A stretch of 8,158 nucleotides of DNA, taken from positions 1 through 8,158 of the forward strand of contig CAMLRV010000090.1 in assembly GCA_946482495.1 (NCBI GenBank), read 5' to 3'. The translations under genes and the position numbers were made by a program. Of this stretch, positions 5,997 through 8,158 are shown in pieces (positions within the stretch are counted from its first letter, which is position 1; every line of letters starts with the position of its first letter). The stretch comes from an uncultured Flavobacteriia bacterium (GTDB lineage: Bacteria; Bacteroidota; Bacteroidia; Flavobacteriales; Flavobacteriaceae). Under the pieces are notes generated by a model, which worked only from the letters and a program-made list of their open reading frames with translations, had not been told where the DNA came from and made no database searches.

Positions 5997-6906
5997 AAAA
6001 TATCGACATTCCTGTTTTAGTAGTTAATTGTTCTAATGCGTACATCCCTAATTCGGAATTTCCTTTTTCGTTTAATCGTGGATTCCATGTAGCAACTGAA
6101 AATTGTTTCGGTAAAACAGCAGCTATTCCACCACCGATTCCACTTTTTCCTGGCAAACCAACTTTATATGTAAATTCTCCCGATTCATCATAGAATCCAC
6201 ACGTTTGCATAATAGCGTTAATTCTTTTAGCTTGACTTGAAGTCAAAACTGGTTTTCCATTTTTCGAAACGCCTTCATTCGCAAAGAAAAAGAAAGCATC
6301 GGATAATTCTTGACAAGTCATTTCTATCGCACATTGATGAAAATAGAAATCTAAAACTTGTTCTACATCGTTAGTAATATTTCCGAAAGATTTTAAGAAA
6401 TTGGTTAAAGCGGCGTTTCTAAAACCGGTATCTTTTTCAGATCTGGCCACTTTTAAATTGTAATTTATATCATCATGACCGGAAATTTCTCGAATAAAAT
6501 GAATAAAATCTTCTTTTGGATTTTTTAAACAAGAAACTAGCATATCTGCAATGACTAAAGCACCAGCATTAATGAATGGGTTTCTAGGAATTCCTTTTTC
6601 GTATTCTAACTGAACTAACGAATTAAATGGATTTCCTGATGGTTCCACTCCTACTCGATTCCAAACTTTTTCACCATAATGAGAGAAAGCCAAAGTAACC
6701 GAAAGTGCTTTAGAAACCGATTGAATAGAAAATTTTTCGTGACTATCACCAATGCTATATACATCACCGTTAATTGTAGTTAAACAAATTCCGAATTTAT
6801 CTGGATTAACATTGGCTAATTCTGGAATAGTTGTGGCAATATTACCAATAATTGGTAACGATTTCGATTGCGAATATATTTCTTCAAGTATTTGCTGATA
6901 ATTCAT
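5995..6906 (-). CDS. glsA: glutaminase (serine beta-lactamase fold)
   Basis: GlsA hydrolyses L-glutamine to L-glutamate and ammonia in the cytoplasm. The 303 residues match the compact bacterial form, without C-terminal STAS or ankyrin extensions. Catalytic SxxK is seen in FSIQSVSKAL (Ser63, Lys66). Other family blocks follow in order: GVEPSGNPFNSLVQLE (86-101), RNPFINAGA (108-116), RNAAL (163-167), DFYFHQCAIE with Tyr188 (186-195), and YKVGLPGKSGIGGGI (247-261), the loop with the second catalytic tyrosine and the KSGxGGG motif. WNPRLNEKGNS near the end is also typical. It converges on cphA, with only 50 nt between stop codons, and lies 60 nt after the response-regulator gene, from which a terminator separates it. 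The start ATG (6906) has no Shine-Dalgarno; a -7 box lies 17 nt upstream. A link to nitrogen storage is plausible from its place beside the cyanophycin genes but is inference. Confidence 0.96.
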   Translation of the reverse strand: MNYQQILEEIYSQSKSLPIIGNIATTIPELANVNPDKFGICLTTINGDVYSIGDSHEKFSIQSVSKALSVTLAFSHYGEKVWNRVGVEPSGNPFNSLVQLEYEKGIPRNPFINAGALVIADMLVSCLKNPKEDFIHFIREISGHDDINYNLKVARSEKDTGFRNAALTNFLKSFGNITNDVEQVLDFYFHQCAIEMTCQELSDAFFFFANEGVSKNGKPVLTSSQAKRINAIMQTCGFYDESGEFTYKVGLPGKSGIGGGIAAVLPKQFSVATWNPRLNEKGNSELGMYALEQLTTKTGMSIF

Positions 6907-6923
6907 TGGCTTGACTTTATAAG

Positions 6924-6931
6924 CAAATATA
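6924..6931 (-). promoter_or_regulatory. -7 box of a candidate glsA promoter
   Basis: TATATTTG on the minus strand (6931-6924) is a full match to TAnnTTTG, 17 nt before the glsA ATG. The nearest TTG upstream (6948-6946) is only 14 nt away and sits inside the preceding terminator stem, so the -33 element is poor. The leader would be about 12 nt. Confidence 0.45.
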
Positions 6932-6934
6932 AAG

Positions 6935-6962
6935 AAAAAAGGCTACAATTTCTTGTAGCCTT
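6935..6962 (-). terminator. Rho-independent terminator of the response-regulator operon
   Basis: A perfect 10-bp stem (AAGGCTACAA at 6939-6948 with TTGTAGCCTT at 6953-6962) has a 4-nt loop and, on the minus strand, continues into a run of T (6940-6935) and then CTTTATATTTG. It begins 4 nt past the response-regulator stop codon, which makes it a textbook terminator for that operon. Confidence 0.9.
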
Positions 6963-6966
6963 GATA

Positions 6967-7665
6967 TTACTGATTGATTACTAAACGGAAACCTTCACCA
7001 TGAATGTTAAGGATTTCAACGCGTTCATCTTGTTTTAAATATTTTCTCAATTTAGCGATGTAAACATCCATACTTCTAGAAGTGAAATAATTATCATCTC
7101 TCCAAATTTTAGTTAACGCTAATTCACGTGGCATTAAATCATTTTCATGTAACGCTAACATTTTCAATAATTCTGATTCTTTTGGCGATAATTTAATTGG
7201 TTCTTCGTTTCCGAAAGTTAAAAATCTCAATTTAGAATTTAAATGAAATTTACCGATATTGAATTCAAATACTGTAGAATCTGGCTTAGATTCTGATGCT
7301 TTTCTTTGGATAATAGCCTTGATTTTCATTAATAAAACTTCAGAATCAAAAGGTTTATTTAAATAATCATCTGCTCCTACTTTGTATCCTTTTAAAACAT
7401 CTTCTTTTAATGTTTTAGCTGTTAAGAAAATAATTGGCACTTCAGCATTCTTTTCTCTAATTTCTCTTGCTAATGTATATCCATCTTTGTAAGGCATCAT
7501 TACATCTAAAATACATAAATCATAAGTATCTTTTTTGAATTTTTCAAAACCTTCCATTCCGTTTTTAGCCAATGTAACTTCGAAATCATTTAATGATAAA
7601 TAATCTCTCAATACTGATCCAAAATTTGGATCATCTTCTACTAATAGTATTTTTTTCGCTTCCAT
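6967..7665 (-). CDS. OmpR/PhoB-family response regulator, RprY-like
   Basis: A cytoplasmic DNA-binding regulator switched by phosphorylation from its partner kinase. The receiver domain (about 4-120) shows the acidic pair Asp11-Asp12 in LLVEDDPNF, the phospho-acceptor Asp54 in ILDVMMP, Thr82 in IIFLTAK, and Lys104 in DDYLNKPF. A linker (about 121-130) leads to a winged-helix domain (about 131-232), with LSPKESELLKML and SRSMDVYIAKLRKYL as the recognition region and IHGEGFRL as the wing. At 232 residues it has the usual length. The ATG at 7665 follows the kinase stop codon after 3 nt, so the two are translated from one transcript and form a cognate pair. The sequence resembles the RprY regulators of Bacteroidota, whose targets vary; what it controls here cannot be read from the window. 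A terminator follows directly. Confidence 0.95.
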   Translation of the reverse strand: MEAKKILLVEDDPNFGSVLRDYLSLNDFEVTLAKNGMEGFEKFKKDTYDLCILDVMMPYKDGYTLAREIREKNAEVPIIFLTAKTLKEDVLKGYKVGADDYLNKPFDSEVLLMKIKAIIQRKASESKPDSTVFEFNIGKFHLNSKLRFLTFGNEEPIKLSPKESELLKMLALHENDLMPRELALTKIWRDDNYFTSRSMDVYIAKLRKYLKQDERVEILNIHGEGFRLVINQ

Positions 7666-7668
7666 AAT

Positions 7669-8158
7669 TTAATTTATTAATGGCAATTTAATTATAAATG
7701 TGCTCCCTTTTCCTTTTTCACTTTCCACAAAAACCTCGCCATTGTGGTCGTCTATAATTTGTTTTACGTATGCTAATCCTAAACCGTGACCTTTAACATT
7801 GTGTAAATCACCGGTATGCTCTCTAAAGAATTTTTCAAAAACCTTTTTTTGTACGGCTTTTGACATTCCAATTCCGTTATCTTCTATTTTAATAAGAACG
7901 TAATCTTTGATGTTTTCAGTATACACATTAATAACTGGTCTTTCCGCCGAATATTTCATGGCATTATCCAAAATATTAACCAATACATTTGTAAAATGCA
8001 CATCGTTTAGAAGAACTGTTGTTCTAGTGGCATTAAAATGAGTATGAACTTCTCCTCCTCTATCTTCTAAAATTAAACTCACGTGATCAATCGCATCTTC
8101 AATGTACTCGATGATTTCTTGTGGTTCTTTATCGATATTAAGTTCGTTTCTTTCTAGT
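7669..8158 (-). CDS. sensor histidine kinase, C-terminal part (RprX-like), 5'-partial
   Basis: The frame is open from the window end to the TAA at 7671-7669 and gives 162 residues. They begin LERNELNIDKEPQEIIEYIE, the segment that normally follows the phospho-accepting HisKA helices. The ATPase domain is complete: N box NILDNAMKYS (61-70), G1 box DNGIGM (93-98), F box EKFFRE, G2 box GHGLGLAYVKQI (123-134), then GSTFIIKLPL at the end. It autophosphorylates with ATP and passes phosphate to the response regulator encoded 3 nt downstream. The sensing region, membrane segments and the phosphorylated histidine lie beyond the window, so the stimulus is unknown. A GTG at 8082 could be mistaken for a start, but 25 codons of good kinase sequence precede it in frame. 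RprX-like by its partner and end sequence; this is family-level only. Confidence 0.93.
   Translation of the reverse strand, partial: LERNELNIDKEPQEIIEYIEDAIDHVSLILEDRGGEVHTHFNATRTTVLLNDVHFTNVLVNILDNAMKYSAERPVINVYTENIKDYVLIKIEDNGIGMSKAVQKKVFEKFFREHTGDLHNVKGHGLGLAYVKQIIDDHNGEVFVESEKGKGSTFIIKLPLIN

Noticed and set aside
7669..8082. GTG at 8082 as the start of a short kinase
   Set aside because: In-frame codons continue to the window end with typical post-HisKA sequence; this is an internal valine of a longer kinase.

Overview
This is an AT-rich chromosomal window, most likely from a member of the Flavobacteriia (Bacteroidota; Flavobacterium or a close relative). Support for this is the low GC, the lack of Shine-Dalgarno motifs before starts, -7 boxes of the Bacteroidota type TAnnTTTG, hairpins of the flavobacterial type (AAACCTGTCAG/CTGACAGGTTT), and the protein sequences themselves. 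All coding frames look intact. Only the first and last genes are cut, by the window edges. There are no rRNA or tRNA genes, CRISPR arrays or mobile elements.

Layout: (1) 2-898 (+), rlmF, a 23S rRNA m6A methyltransferase lacking only its first few codons. (2) 899-1244, an AT-rich gap holding a candidate 45-residue single-span membrane protein on the minus strand (931-1068) and the terminator of the next gene. (3) 1245-3039 (-), an isoaspartyl peptidase/asparaginase (iaaA-like) and cyanophycinase (cphB), separated by 76 nt that contain a strong hairpin. (4) 3040-3319, a divergent regulatory region with promoter candidates facing both ways and a structured repeat-like element. (5) 3320-5944 (+), cyanophycin synthetase (cphA). 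(6) A terminator stem between cphA and the convergent glutaminase gene glsA (5995-6906, -). (7) 6967-8158 (-), an OmpR-family response regulator preceded by its sensor kinase, the latter cut by the window end.

The centre of the window is a complete cyanophycin cycle. CphA polymerises Asp and Arg into multi-L-arginyl-poly-L-aspartate using ATP. CphB cuts the polymer into beta-Asp-Arg dipeptides. The IaaA-like enzyme is placed to split those dipeptides into Asp and Arg. Synthesis and degradation genes diverge from one 280-nt region, an arrangement that would allow opposite control of storage and use of nitrogen. The neighbouring glutaminase, which releases ammonium and glutamate from glutamine, fits a nitrogen theme, but a functional link is only inferred. 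The two-component system resembles the RprX/RprY type of Bacteroidota, and nothing in the sequence ties it to the cyanophycin genes.
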